DNA from: Algoriphagus marinus
GTDB lineage: Bacteria; Bacteroidota; Bacteroidia; Cytophagales; Cyclobacteriaceae
Length of the DNA: 64,000 bases
Assembly (NCBI RefSeq): GCF_001936475.1
Contig: NZ_MSPQ01000005.1
Span: 124,001 to 188,000, forward strand
Reading direction: 5' to 3'
The position numbers and the translations under genes are program-made. Below, one piece after another: positions 28,620-35,615 of this stretch. The notes below the pieces were generated by a model that saw only the letters and a list, made by a program, of their open reading frames with translations, searched no databases and was not told the DNA's origin. Each line of letters starts with the position of its first letter. Positions within the stretch are counted from its first letter, which is position 1.

Positions 28620-29220
28620 TAAAAACAAAAACGGGAAACTATTCTTGCGAATGCTTCCCGTTCTACAGCTTGAAAACCATAGTCCCCAAACTGCATCAAG
28701 CTACAGTTATTAGCTTTTCCCAGTTACCCGGGTCAAAATTCAATGTTCTCAGTCGCCCCTAAGAGCATGTCCCAAATGAGAATTCCTGTAATGCACTTCT
28801 GCAGTTTCCTGTCTCAATCTATCCCATTAGAATAAACCCTTCATGCCAGTCATCTCGAAACCCAACGAGTGGATTCCATATTGGGCCGATCTGTTTTTGC
28901 ACTTCTGCGGTCTCCCGTTACAAACAACTGGGATTAACCAGCCATTCCTTTGTGCCCGATTGCTTTCCTCCCGAGGGATTCTCGCCAGTTGATTAATTCG
29001 CTTTATACACTTCTGGAGTAACCTCTCTCAACAAGATGAAAACTCATCTAGTCCTTCATGTGCGAAAATCTGAATCTTTCCGAAGAGTTCATCAAATTCA
29101 ACCAAATCGTTTGTTGGCACTTCTGCGGTTATCCGTTTCAGAAATCTACCCGAAAGTAAATCCCCCTTTGCGCCCGATCTCAAACTTTCAAACTTAAATC
29201 CGGGGTCGTATCCCCGACTT
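28620..29220 (-). ncRNA. candidate ~600-nt structured RNA built of four ~108-nt repeats
   Basis: No open frame over 60 codons exists on either strand here. Reading leftward, the segment starts with a CGGGG/CCCCG hairpin (about 29202-29217). It then shows four copies of GCAGAAGTGC or a close variant at 29117, 29007, 28899 and 28793 on plus coordinates, spaced 110, 108 and 106 bases apart. A second motif recurs in phase at about 29165, 29053, 28947 and 28838. Copies 1 and 3 (CCTTTGyGCCCGAT on plus) resemble each other, as do copies 2 and 4 (CCTTCATG), suggesting a 216-nt super-repeat. The leftward strand ends in a strong terminator: an AACGGGAA/TTCCCGTT stem at 28630-28662 followed by TTTTTG and more Ts. 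I do not recognise tmRNA, RNase P, SRP, 6S or a known riboswitch. Confidence 0.65.
28625..28662 (-). terminator. terminator of the candidate repeat RNA
   Basis: On the minus strand an 8-bp stem, AACGGGAA/TTCCCGTT, with an inner ATTC/GAAT pairing is followed by a T-rich tail. The polarity of the T-run assigns the transcript to the minus strand. Confidence 0.75.
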
Positions 29221-29232
29221 TTTATCTCTTAC

Positions 29233-29262
29233 TTGATGTATTAAAGTTGCGTTATATTTTTG
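29233..29262 (+). promoter_or_regulatory. Bacteroidota-type promoter, rightward
   Basis: TTG at 29233-29235 and TATTTTTG at 29255-29262 are separated by 19 bases, matching the Bacteroidota TTG-N19-TAnnTTTG layout. It points rightward into the DnaA-box-like cluster and then antisense to the lactonase gene. No rightward gene follows, so it may drive a short antisense RNA or be a chance match. Confidence 0.45.
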
Positions 29263-29332
29263 CAGAAGGCAATTTTTAAAGACGTTTTTTACCCCCAATT
29301 TTTCCACCAAATATTATTCTAAATAAACAAGC

Positions 29333-29415
29333 TTATACACTGATTTTCAAGACTTATACACCTGTTTATCCACAAAATAGCTGTCTTTTTTACACCCTTA
29401 TTCTTTTTATCCCCA
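29333..29415 (+). other. cluster of DnaA-box-like sites in AT-rich DNA
   Basis: Three sites matching or nearly matching TTATNCACA lie within 42 bases in the same orientation: TTATACACT (29333-29341), TTATACACC (29354-29362) and the perfect TTATCCACA (29366-29374). TTATCCCCA at 29407-29415 has one mismatch. TTATACACT also occurs at 29004-29012 inside the repeat RNA region. The surrounding 150 bases are strongly AT-rich. This could be a DnaA-regulated site or a replication-origin-like element. Confidence 0.4.
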
Positions 29416-29427
29416 ACCTCACTTTCT

Positions 29428-30444
29428 TTATTTAATCGCTATTCGCATCAAATGCATATCTGCTGTCATATACAGATACTTTTCTTCCGTATCAAAACCA
29501 CAATTTGCCGTTGCCTGACCGGTTTGGATCGTTCCTAAAATCTTTCCTTCTGCTGAAATCACTAATACTCCTCCCGGACCAGTGGCGAAAATTGTCCCAG
29601 AAGAATGCACTTTCAATCCGTCAGGCAGCCCCTTCTTTTCCTCAGATACTCTATCACTCACATCCAATAGAATTCTTCCGCTGATTACTTGCCCAGTTTC
29701 ATCCAGATCATATGCATAATACCGTGCCTTCTCTGCATCTGACTGAGCTATGTAAAGAATCTTTTCATCAGGACTTAAGGCCACTCCATTCGGCCGATGA
29801 AGGCTATCAATCTGCAAAGTCAATTCTCCATCTAGTAAGCGATAAACACCTTGGAAATCAAGCTCTTTTTTATCCCATTCATCCAAGCCATATGGAGGAT
29901 CTGTGAAAAAAATCCCACCATTGGAATGCACAACCAAGTCATTGGGGCTATTGAACTGCTTTCCCTCCCATCCAGCAGCCAGAATTTCAAATTGGGGATT
30001 AGGGTCTTGGAGCGAACCTTTGAGCCTTCCTAATTGCCGTTCTCCATGCTGACATAGTAGTAAGTTGCCTTCATGATCAAGAGTCAATCCATTTGAACCA
30101 GGTTCATGTTTATCCATCCGTTCCCCAAGATAGCCTGAAGGTTCCAAAAAGATAGATAGGCTATCCTTTTCAGACCAGCGGTAGATTTTATTTTCCGGTA
30201 CATCTGAAAAAAGCAAGGCCTGTTGATCTTCAATCCAAATGGGTCCCTCCGACCAATCAAACCCTGATGCAAGAATTTCTATTTCCGCATCTTCTGAAAT
30301 AAGGGAATTTAAAGCGGGATCAATCCGCTCAATTGAACCAGTGACCTGATACTTTCTTTCAGGAATAATCGTTTCAGCTTTTTTGGAAGAAAATGTACAT
30401 GCATTTGCGAAAAGCAAAATAAAAACAACTGGATAGTATTTCAT
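29428..30444 (-). CDS. SMP-30/gluconolactonase-family lipoprotein
   Basis: A 338-residue six-bladed propeller of the SMP-30/gluconolactonase/LRE family with a lipoprotein signal (LLFANAC, C16). Typical motifs are EGPIWIEDQQALLFSDVPENKIYRW, SNGLTLDHEGNLLLCQHG, FNSPNDLVVHSNGGIFFTDPPYGL and HRPNGVALSPDEKILYIAQSD. These supply the metal-binding Glu, Asn and Asp residues. It probably hydrolyses a sugar lactone in the periplasm. It is the distal gene of a leftward group with a sulfatase and the rhamnose isomerase, which suggests a lactone made from a glycan-derived sugar. Confidence 0.85.
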   Translation of the reverse strand: MKYYPVVFILLFANACTFSSKKAETIIPERKYQVTGSIERIDPALNSLISEDAEIEILASGFDWSEGPIWIEDQQALLFSDVPENKIYRWSEKDSLSIFLEPSGYLGERMDKHEPGSNGLTLDHEGNLLLCQHGERQLGRLKGSLQDPNPQFEILAAGWEGKQFNSPNDLVVHSNGGIFFTDPPYGLDEWDKKELDFQGVYRLLDGELTLQIDSLHRPNGVALSPDEKILYIAQSDAEKARYYAYDLDETGQVISGRILLDVSDRVSEEKKGLPDGLKVHSSGTIFATGPGGVLVISAEGKILGTIQTGQATANCGFDTEEKYLYMTADMHLMRIAIK

Positions 30445-30539
30445 GGTAATTTAATTAGACTTGAATTTACATAAAAAAGAAAAGCATCGGAATTGACCTT
30501 TTTTCTCTTCAATACAAATTCCATAAAATAACCAGTCAG

Positions 30540-32024
30540 TTATTTTTGGGTTTCACGCTCTACAGGATAAAGTGGAAATAGAGAATTCGAGCTATGCGCT
30601 TGGTCCATCAACTGAACCAACTCCGCTAATTTTTCCGGATTACTAAAAGCTAGGTTTTCTGTTTCATTTGGGTCTTTCGACAAATCATAGAGTTCTAAGA
30701 ATGGACCTTCCTTGCCAAAAACCTGCAGCTTCACTGCCTTCCAATTCCCTTGTCGAATGGCTTGCTTTCCTCCCTGCTCGTGAAACTCCCAATAGAGGTA
30801 CTCATGATTCTGCTGTTGGCCTCGGTTGAATAAAGTTGGCACGAAAGAAATGCCATCCGTTTTTGAATTCGGCTTAGTTCCTGCCAGCTCTGAAAATGTC
30901 GGAAGCAGATCCCAAAAGGCCAGAGGCGTATCACTTTTACTTCCAGCTTTGATTTTTCCAGGCCAATAGGCAATCATCGGTGTCCGAATTCCTCCCTCGT
31001 AAAGATCTCGTTTGTGACCTCGAAATGGCCCGTTGCTATCAAAAAAATCCGGATCGGCTCCACCTTCCTGATGGGCTCCATTATCTGAGGCAAAGATGAT
31101 AATGGTATTTTCTGCCATGCCTAATTCTTCTAATTTATTAACTACTTCTGCTACATAGCGATCGATTCGCTCCACCATCGCCGCAAAGGTTGCATGCGGA
31201 TAAGGCTGAGATTGATACCCTGGAATCGCCATCTCCGGACCATAATCTGCTCCTTTTGATTTAGCGACATATGGTGTTTCATTTGGGAATTTGGATTGAT
31301 ATTTTTTCAAAACCTCATCCTCAGGCGCAGCCAATTCAGCATGAGGCATCACAATCGGCATAAATAAGAAAAATGGATTCTTCTGATTCTTTTCAATAAA
31401 CGCTAGCGTTTTTTCCTGAATCAAATCTGGTGCATAGTCTCCTTTGGTAGTCCAATCATTGCCGGGAAGATTTACTTTTTGGAAATTATCCCATAAATAA
31501 TCGGGGTAATAGCGATGCGCAAAGCGCTGGCAGTTGTAGCCAAAAAACTGATCAAATCCTTGATTGACTGGATCACCTTCCGAACCTGGAAATCCCAATC
31601 CCCATTTGCCAAAAGCTCCGGTGACATAACCTGCTTCTTGAAGGAGTTTAGAAATGGTCATCACCGAATCAGGCATGGGCTGCTGCCCTTCCGGCTGAAC
31701 TTCGGTATTCCCCCTAATCGGCGTATGCCCCGTGTGCAAACCTGTCATAAAAGCAGAACGAGAAGGTGCACAGACCGTAGCCCCAGAGTAAAAATTGGTA
31801 AAAAACATGCCTTGACTTGCCAGTCGGTCGATGGCGGGAGTTTCAATGTATTGCTGACCCAGAAACCCCAAATCTCCCCAGCCTAGATCATCAGCCAAGA
31901 TGAAGACGATATTAGGCTTTTTTTCTTCCAGAGTCACTTGAGGTTCCTGCTTGCAGGAAAAAATCAGAATGGCCCAAAAGCCAAAAACTATCAAAATTGA
32001 CCAAGCTTTTTTCACATCATTCAT
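30540..32024 (-). CDS. lipoprotein sulfatase
   Basis: A 494-residue type I sulfatase with a lipoprotein signal (lipobox C24, LIFSC). The metal-binding start reads VFILADDLGWGDLGFLGQ. The formylglycine motif is CAPSRSAFMTG with C85 as the residue to be oxidised, so an FGE or anSME maturase is needed from elsewhere. GAFGKWGLG and FASDNGAHQEGG are further conserved blocks. It should remove sulfate esters from a glycan in the periplasm. Its position 26 bases after the rhamnose isomerase gene on the same strand points to sulfated rhamnose residues as substrate. Confidence 0.92.
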   Translation of the reverse strand: MNDVKKAWSILIVFGFWAILIFSCKQEPQVTLEEKKPNIVFILADDLGWGDLGFLGQQYIETPAIDRLASQGMFFTNFYSGATVCAPSRSAFMTGLHTGHTPIRGNTEVQPEGQQPMPDSVMTISKLLQEAGYVTGAFGKWGLGFPGSEGDPVNQGFDQFFGYNCQRFAHRYYPDYLWDNFQKVNLPGNDWTTKGDYAPDLIQEKTLAFIEKNQKNPFFLFMPIVMPHAELAAPEDEVLKKYQSKFPNETPYVAKSKGADYGPEMAIPGYQSQPYPHATFAAMVERIDRYVAEVVNKLEELGMAENTIIIFASDNGAHQEGGADPDFFDSNGPFRGHKRDLYEGGIRTPMIAYWPGKIKAGSKSDTPLAFWDLLPTFSELAGTKPNSKTDGISFVPTLFNRGQQQNHEYLYWEFHEQGGKQAIRQGNWKAVKLQVFGKEGPFLELYDLSKDPNETENLAFSNPEKLAELVQLMDQAHSSNSLFPLYPVERETQK

Positions 32025-32049
32025 CCGTTTAAGATACTAAATTCAAATC

Positions 32050-33324
32050 TTAAAGCCCAGATGCTTTGGCAACCATCCCTCTCTCTTTAATTAAGTTTTC
32101 TCTAACCTTAAGCGAACGATAAACCTGCAAAGGACCCGCCGCTCCTCCATTTTGGATTCTTGCTTCAGTCACTAAGCAACGAACATCTGTCTGAAAGGCT
32201 GCCTGCAAAATCTCCTGAGCTCCGGAAACATCCCCGGATTTTTGACATTCGGCTAATCGTACCCGATCTACCAAAAGCGACTTAGCAAAGGAAATCGCAA
32301 TCGCTTCCAAAGCCTGAATCAAATCTTCCATAGGGTCTTTCACATTATGACTGGCATCGATCATCCAGGATATGGAATCCCAAGATTGCGCGCTGTCTGA
32401 AGCCCCTCCCACCAATTCACAGAAAATCAAAAACAACTGATAAGGCTTGATACTCCCGGTAGTCAGGTCATCATCTCCATATTTGCTATCATTAAAGTGG
32501 AAGCCTGCCAACTGATTTTGATACATCAGCGTAGCTACGATCTGCTCGATATTGGTATTGGGTAGATGATGACCCAGATCCACTAGCACTTTTGCCCGAT
32601 CCCCAAGCTGCCGACAAATCAAGGAAGAAGTACCCCAATCAGGAATAATCGTATGATAGAAATTAGGTTCGTAGGGCTTGTATTCCAAAAGGAGTTTCCA
32701 ATCTGAAGGCATCTCTTGATAGATTTCCTTTAAAGAATCTATGGTCCATTGTAAAGAATTTCGAAAACTAGCCTGACCTGGAAAATTACTCCCATCTGCC
32801 AACCAAACGGTCAAGCCTTTACTGCCCAACTTTTCACCGATCCGAATCACATCGACATTATGGGCTACTGCCTGATCTCTTACGGACTTGGAAGCATTCC
32901 CGAGCGAACCCATTTTGTAGGATTCTTTTTGGCCATAGTCCTGAAAAGTATTGCTGTTCATCGCATCAAAGGACAAACCCAGCGAATCCGCTTTTGCCTT
33001 GATACCTGCATAATCACTGGGAATATCCCAAGGAATATGGAGCGAAACGGCAGCTATTTTCTTAGTCAAGGCAGCAAGCATACCGATATCCTCTAGCTTT
33101 TCTTCCAGATTTCGGGGTTCGCCTCCGATCGAAAATCGACCGAAGCGCGTCCCTCCGGCTCCCAAGGCCCAACTTGGTACTGCGATCTGAAATGCAGCGA
33201 TTTTAGAAATCAGTACATTGATGTCTAAACCTAATTTTTCCAGTTTTTCAGAGAGAATTGCCAAGGATCGCTCGTGAAACTCGTCAGGTTCGAATGCTTG
33301 GATTTGGGAATTGGTGATGTTCAT
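32050..33324 (-). CDS. rhaI: L-rhamnose-type sugar isomerase
   Basis: A 424-residue TIM-barrel isomerase similar to the L-rhamnose isomerases of the Pseudomonas stutzeri type, which convert L-rhamnose to L-rhamnulose. Recognisable elements are GAGGTRFGRFSIGGEPRNLEEKLEDIG, VSLHIPWDIP, LLEYKPYEPNFYHT (metal glutamate), VLVDLGHHLPNTN and GFHFNDSKYGDDDL. These provide the Glu, Asp and His metal ligands. It is cytoplasmic. The kinase, aldolase, regulator and permease of the same pathway lie within 9 kb, supporting the assignment. Confidence 0.82.
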   Translation of the reverse strand: MNITNSQIQAFEPDEFHERSLAILSEKLEKLGLDINVLISKIAAFQIAVPSWALGAGGTRFGRFSIGGEPRNLEEKLEDIGMLAALTKKIAAVSLHIPWDIPSDYAGIKAKADSLGLSFDAMNSNTFQDYGQKESYKMGSLGNASKSVRDQAVAHNVDVIRIGEKLGSKGLTVWLADGSNFPGQASFRNSLQWTIDSLKEIYQEMPSDWKLLLEYKPYEPNFYHTIIPDWGTSSLICRQLGDRAKVLVDLGHHLPNTNIEQIVATLMYQNQLAGFHFNDSKYGDDDLTTGSIKPYQLFLIFCELVGGASDSAQSWDSISWMIDASHNVKDPMEDLIQALEAIAISFAKSLLVDRVRLAECQKSGDVSGAQEILQAAFQTDVRCLVTEARIQNGGAAGPLQVYRSLKVRENLIKERGMVAKASGL

Positions 33325-33724
33325 GGATTACTGTTAGCTATTTTCGGTTTTCGTCTTTGCGAGGACTTTAATCATTTGTTCCTTATGCTTAATACTTCAA
33401 GTCCGAAGCAATCTTTAAATAATATGTGTTAAAGAAAATGTCACTCAACATTATCTTGATTGATTTTAGGTAAAAACAATCCCCCTTATCCCTTTTTTAA
33501 AGGGGATTAGATCCGATTCTCATTTGAATCTTGAATTATAATTAAACCTGGACTTATCCGAATACTCATATTCTATTTTAATTAAAGAGCGCAAAATTCC
33601 ACTATTCAAGACATTCATCCTCCAAATTCTCAATTTGCTTTCTGACAAATTCGCTTCGGTCTCCCGTCTTCGGTCTTTTTTCATCCAACTTCCGTCTCCT
33701 AACATCTGACTTATATTTTCTGTC
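33325..33724. other. intergenic region with degenerate short-period repeats
   Basis: No gene is supported. From about 33654 rightward the sequence is built of degenerate copies of CTTCGGTCTCCCGTCTTCGGTC-like words. An open frame across 33520-33813 on the minus strand is just translated repeat. The left part (33325-33530) shows nothing recognisable. Confidence 0.5.
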
Positions 33725-33770
33725 TCAACTCCCCACTTCGGACTTCTGTCTCCCGTCTTCGGTCCTCCTA
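33654..33770. repeat. GACCGAAGACGG-type short tandem-like repeat, copy 1
   Basis: On the minus strand the words GACCGAAGACGGGAGACAGAAG and variants recur several times between 33654 and 33770. The same family appears in the opposite orientation at 38853-38885. The two copies flank the permease, aldolase/dehydrogenase and regulator genes. Copy 1 runs into the 3' end of the small membrane protein gene at 33725. Confidence 0.65.
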
Positions 33771-33928
33771 TTAATCCAAAAAGGTGCAGATCCAAACCAA
33801 GCGACCATCCCAAGGGTCATGAGCGACTTAGTTTCTTCAAGATCTATACTTCCCATGAAAATCAATACTGGGGGAATCATGGTCAGTAATAATCCTATCA
33901 GGGAAATTATTTTCAAAATTGCTTTCAT
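33725..33928 (-). CDS. small two-helix membrane protein next to the permease
   Basis: A 67-residue protein with two hydrophobic helices (ISLIGLLLTMIPPVLIFMG and SLMTLGMVAWFGSAPFWI). Its ATG at 33928 overlaps the permease stop codon by 4 bases (ATGA), a strong sign of translational coupling. The last dozen residues (NRRTEDGRQKSEVGS) are encoded by the intergenic repeat, so the original C-terminus may have been replaced. A role as an accessory subunit of the permease is an inference from the overlap. Confidence 0.65.
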   Translation of the reverse strand: MKAILKIISLIGLLLTMIPPVLIFMGSIDLEETKSLMTLGMVAWFGSAPFWINRRTEDGRQKSEVGS

Positions 33929-35328
33929 GCCAGTTTCAATTTAACAGATGAATAGTAAAATTTGGAAAGGCCTATAAAAATAAAGACCGCGATAAACCAG
34001 CCTGGAAGACCAAGAAAAAACACCTCAATTCCGTAGAATTGATTTAAACCCAGACAAATGACCAAAGTCAAGACCCAAGCGACGAAAGCTGGAAGGCTAA
34101 AATTGCTCTTGTTTGTCAAAGCTTGCTCAGCTTGAAATCCAAATCGCTTTGAAAAATAGAAGTCAGCAAAAATAACCGCTCCCATTGGCATCAAGAGCAA
34201 ACCATATAGTGCCACAAAATCCAACAACTTCATCACCAAAGCTGGAAAGCAAGCTGCCAAACTGGTGATTCCTCCGACGATGGCCGTAATCTTCCAAGTG
34301 TGAGTTTTAGGAAAAATCCCCTGTAATGCCAGTCCTGCTCTATAGATCGTAGGATTTGCAGTAGTCCATCCGGCTACAATTACGCAAACAGCCCCAGCAA
34401 TGCCTGCAGTTTGAAAAGCGATTTCCCCTGGAGCAAAAGAAGTGGAAGCAGAATTAGATTGGAGAAAGACTGCATATAATATTCCTGAAGCAATCCATGC
34501 AAAGAAATGCCCGATGTACATGCCAGCAAAGGAAAGAAAGCCATACTTCCAAGAGCGAGCATAGCGAAGTATCGTCAAGTCCGACATCCCAATATGCATG
34601 GCCATATTACAAAACCAAGCAAAAAAGATGATATGCCAAATGGTGAATTTGGACATTCCTTCCAGTGGAATTCCAGTCCAAATCACTTCATTAGATATCG
34701 CCAATAAACTTTCCCAAGAATTCACACCCAATTGAGACAAGCCGATCAATCCAGCCCCTATGAAAATCAGAATCATCCAAGGCGCCATCAAATTTGCGAA
34801 GCGAGCCACATAAGAATACCCTTGAATGGCAACTAATGTAATCACCGCACCCATCAGAATCACCGTAATCACCCAACCTGAGGTTCTCGGCATCCAATCA
34901 GTCAGCGTGGGCATTTCCAATCCAAAAGGGATTCCAACAGCAGTAGCCGAGACGGCAATCATCGAACCCGCCAGAAAGCAAAACATCAGTGCATTCACTA
35001 GATTATATCCCGCTACAAGTCGCTTCCCTACGATTCGTTCCAATTGATAATAAAGCGTAAGTCGTTTGGAAGTCGCTATCGGAGCAGTGATTAAAGCCCA
35101 ACTAAAAACAGCTAAGAGATTACCAATAAGGAGTCCAAAAATCAAATCTCCAGCAGCCACTCCGTGTGCGACGAAAAGTGGCCCAATTACAAATTCAGTA
35201 CCGGCCGTATGCTCCCCGGCGTACATTCCAAGGAAACTATTTCCGGATTTCAACTCCGAAGCAGGCACGGGAGTCCGCTCAAATTCATTTGTCTCGCTTA
35301 GTACTTTTTTGAAAATTGATGAGGCCAT
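33925..35328 (-). CDS. NCS1-type (purine-cytosine permease-like) transporter
   Basis: A 467-residue membrane protein with about twelve helices and the NCS1-family layout. The N-terminus shows GNSFLGMYAGEHTAGTEFVIGP, and AIATSKRLTLYYQLERIVG follows the third helix. Usual family substrates are nucleobases, allantoin and hydantoins. Here it sits between the rhamnose isomerase and the aldolase/dehydrogenase and is divergent from the latter, with no other transporter in the locus. It is therefore a candidate L-rhamnose importer, which is an inference from context only. Confidence 0.8.
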   Translation of the reverse strand: MASSIFKKVLSETNEFERTPVPASELKSGNSFLGMYAGEHTAGTEFVIGPLFVAHGVAAGDLIFGLLIGNLLAVFSWALITAPIATSKRLTLYYQLERIVGKRLVAGYNLVNALMFCFLAGSMIAVSATAVGIPFGLEMPTLTDWMPRTSGWVITVILMGAVITLVAIQGYSYVARFANLMAPWMILIFIGAGLIGLSQLGVNSWESLLAISNEVIWTGIPLEGMSKFTIWHIIFFAWFCNMAMHIGMSDLTILRYARSWKYGFLSFAGMYIGHFFAWIASGILYAVFLQSNSASTSFAPGEIAFQTAGIAGAVCVIVAGWTTANPTIYRAGLALQGIFPKTHTWKITAIVGGITSLAACFPALVMKLLDFVALYGLLLMPMGAVIFADFYFSKRFGFQAEQALTNKSNFSLPAFVAWVLTLVICLGLNQFYGIEVFFLGLPGWFIAVFIFIGLSKFYYSSVKLKLA

Positions 35329-35365
35329 AAGGGTTATTTGTTAGCTTAAATAAAGTAAGTCTACC

Positions 35366-35565
35366 TCGGAGCCTATCCTGCACTATCCTACTGAATTTTG
35401 GATTAGGAATTATAAAGAATCTTCGATAAAGAAAATTGAAGAAAAAAATTTTGGAATTATCCTGAAGACCGAACTCTTATAAAGAGGTATAATTCTGAAA
35501 TGGTTTTAAATTGAACCATCGGATGGGTTAATTAAAATCCACTGCTCAAGACAGCACAGGATGCA
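35366..35565. promoter_or_regulatory. divergent promoter region with candidate GntR operators
   Basis: The 287-bp gap between the divergent permease and aldolase genes contains CTATCCTGCACTATCC at about 35373-35388. On the opposite strand, GCATCCTGTGCTGTC lies at about 35550-35564. The two share ATCCTG(C/T)(A/G)CT, as expected for paired operators. The obvious binder is the GntR regulator encoded at 37767. This is pattern recognition only. Confidence 0.35.
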
Positions 35566-35615
35566 ATTGGCTTCCTTTTCCAACAAATTGACCTTAAGAA
35601 AATCCTTTAAATCCA

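Noticed and set aside
28620..29220. CRISPR array
   Set aside because: Conserved words are about 12 bases, spaced 106-110 bases and partly diverged; there is no regular 25-45 base repeat with unique spacers and no cas gene.
28620..29220. tmRNA, RNase P or SRP RNA
   Set aside because: No tRNA-like ends, tag reading frame, GAGGAAAGTCC core or GGAAG tetraloop domain could be found on either strand.
29233..29415. Firm call of a chromosomal replication origin
   Set aside because: Only one box is perfect, flanking genes converge on the site, and no dnaA, dnaN or other replication gene lies in the window.
33520..33813. A 97-codon open frame on the minus strand
   Set aside because: It is a translation of the GACCGAAGACGG-type repeat and overlaps the coupled small membrane protein gene in another frame; it shows no signal, domain or conserved start context.
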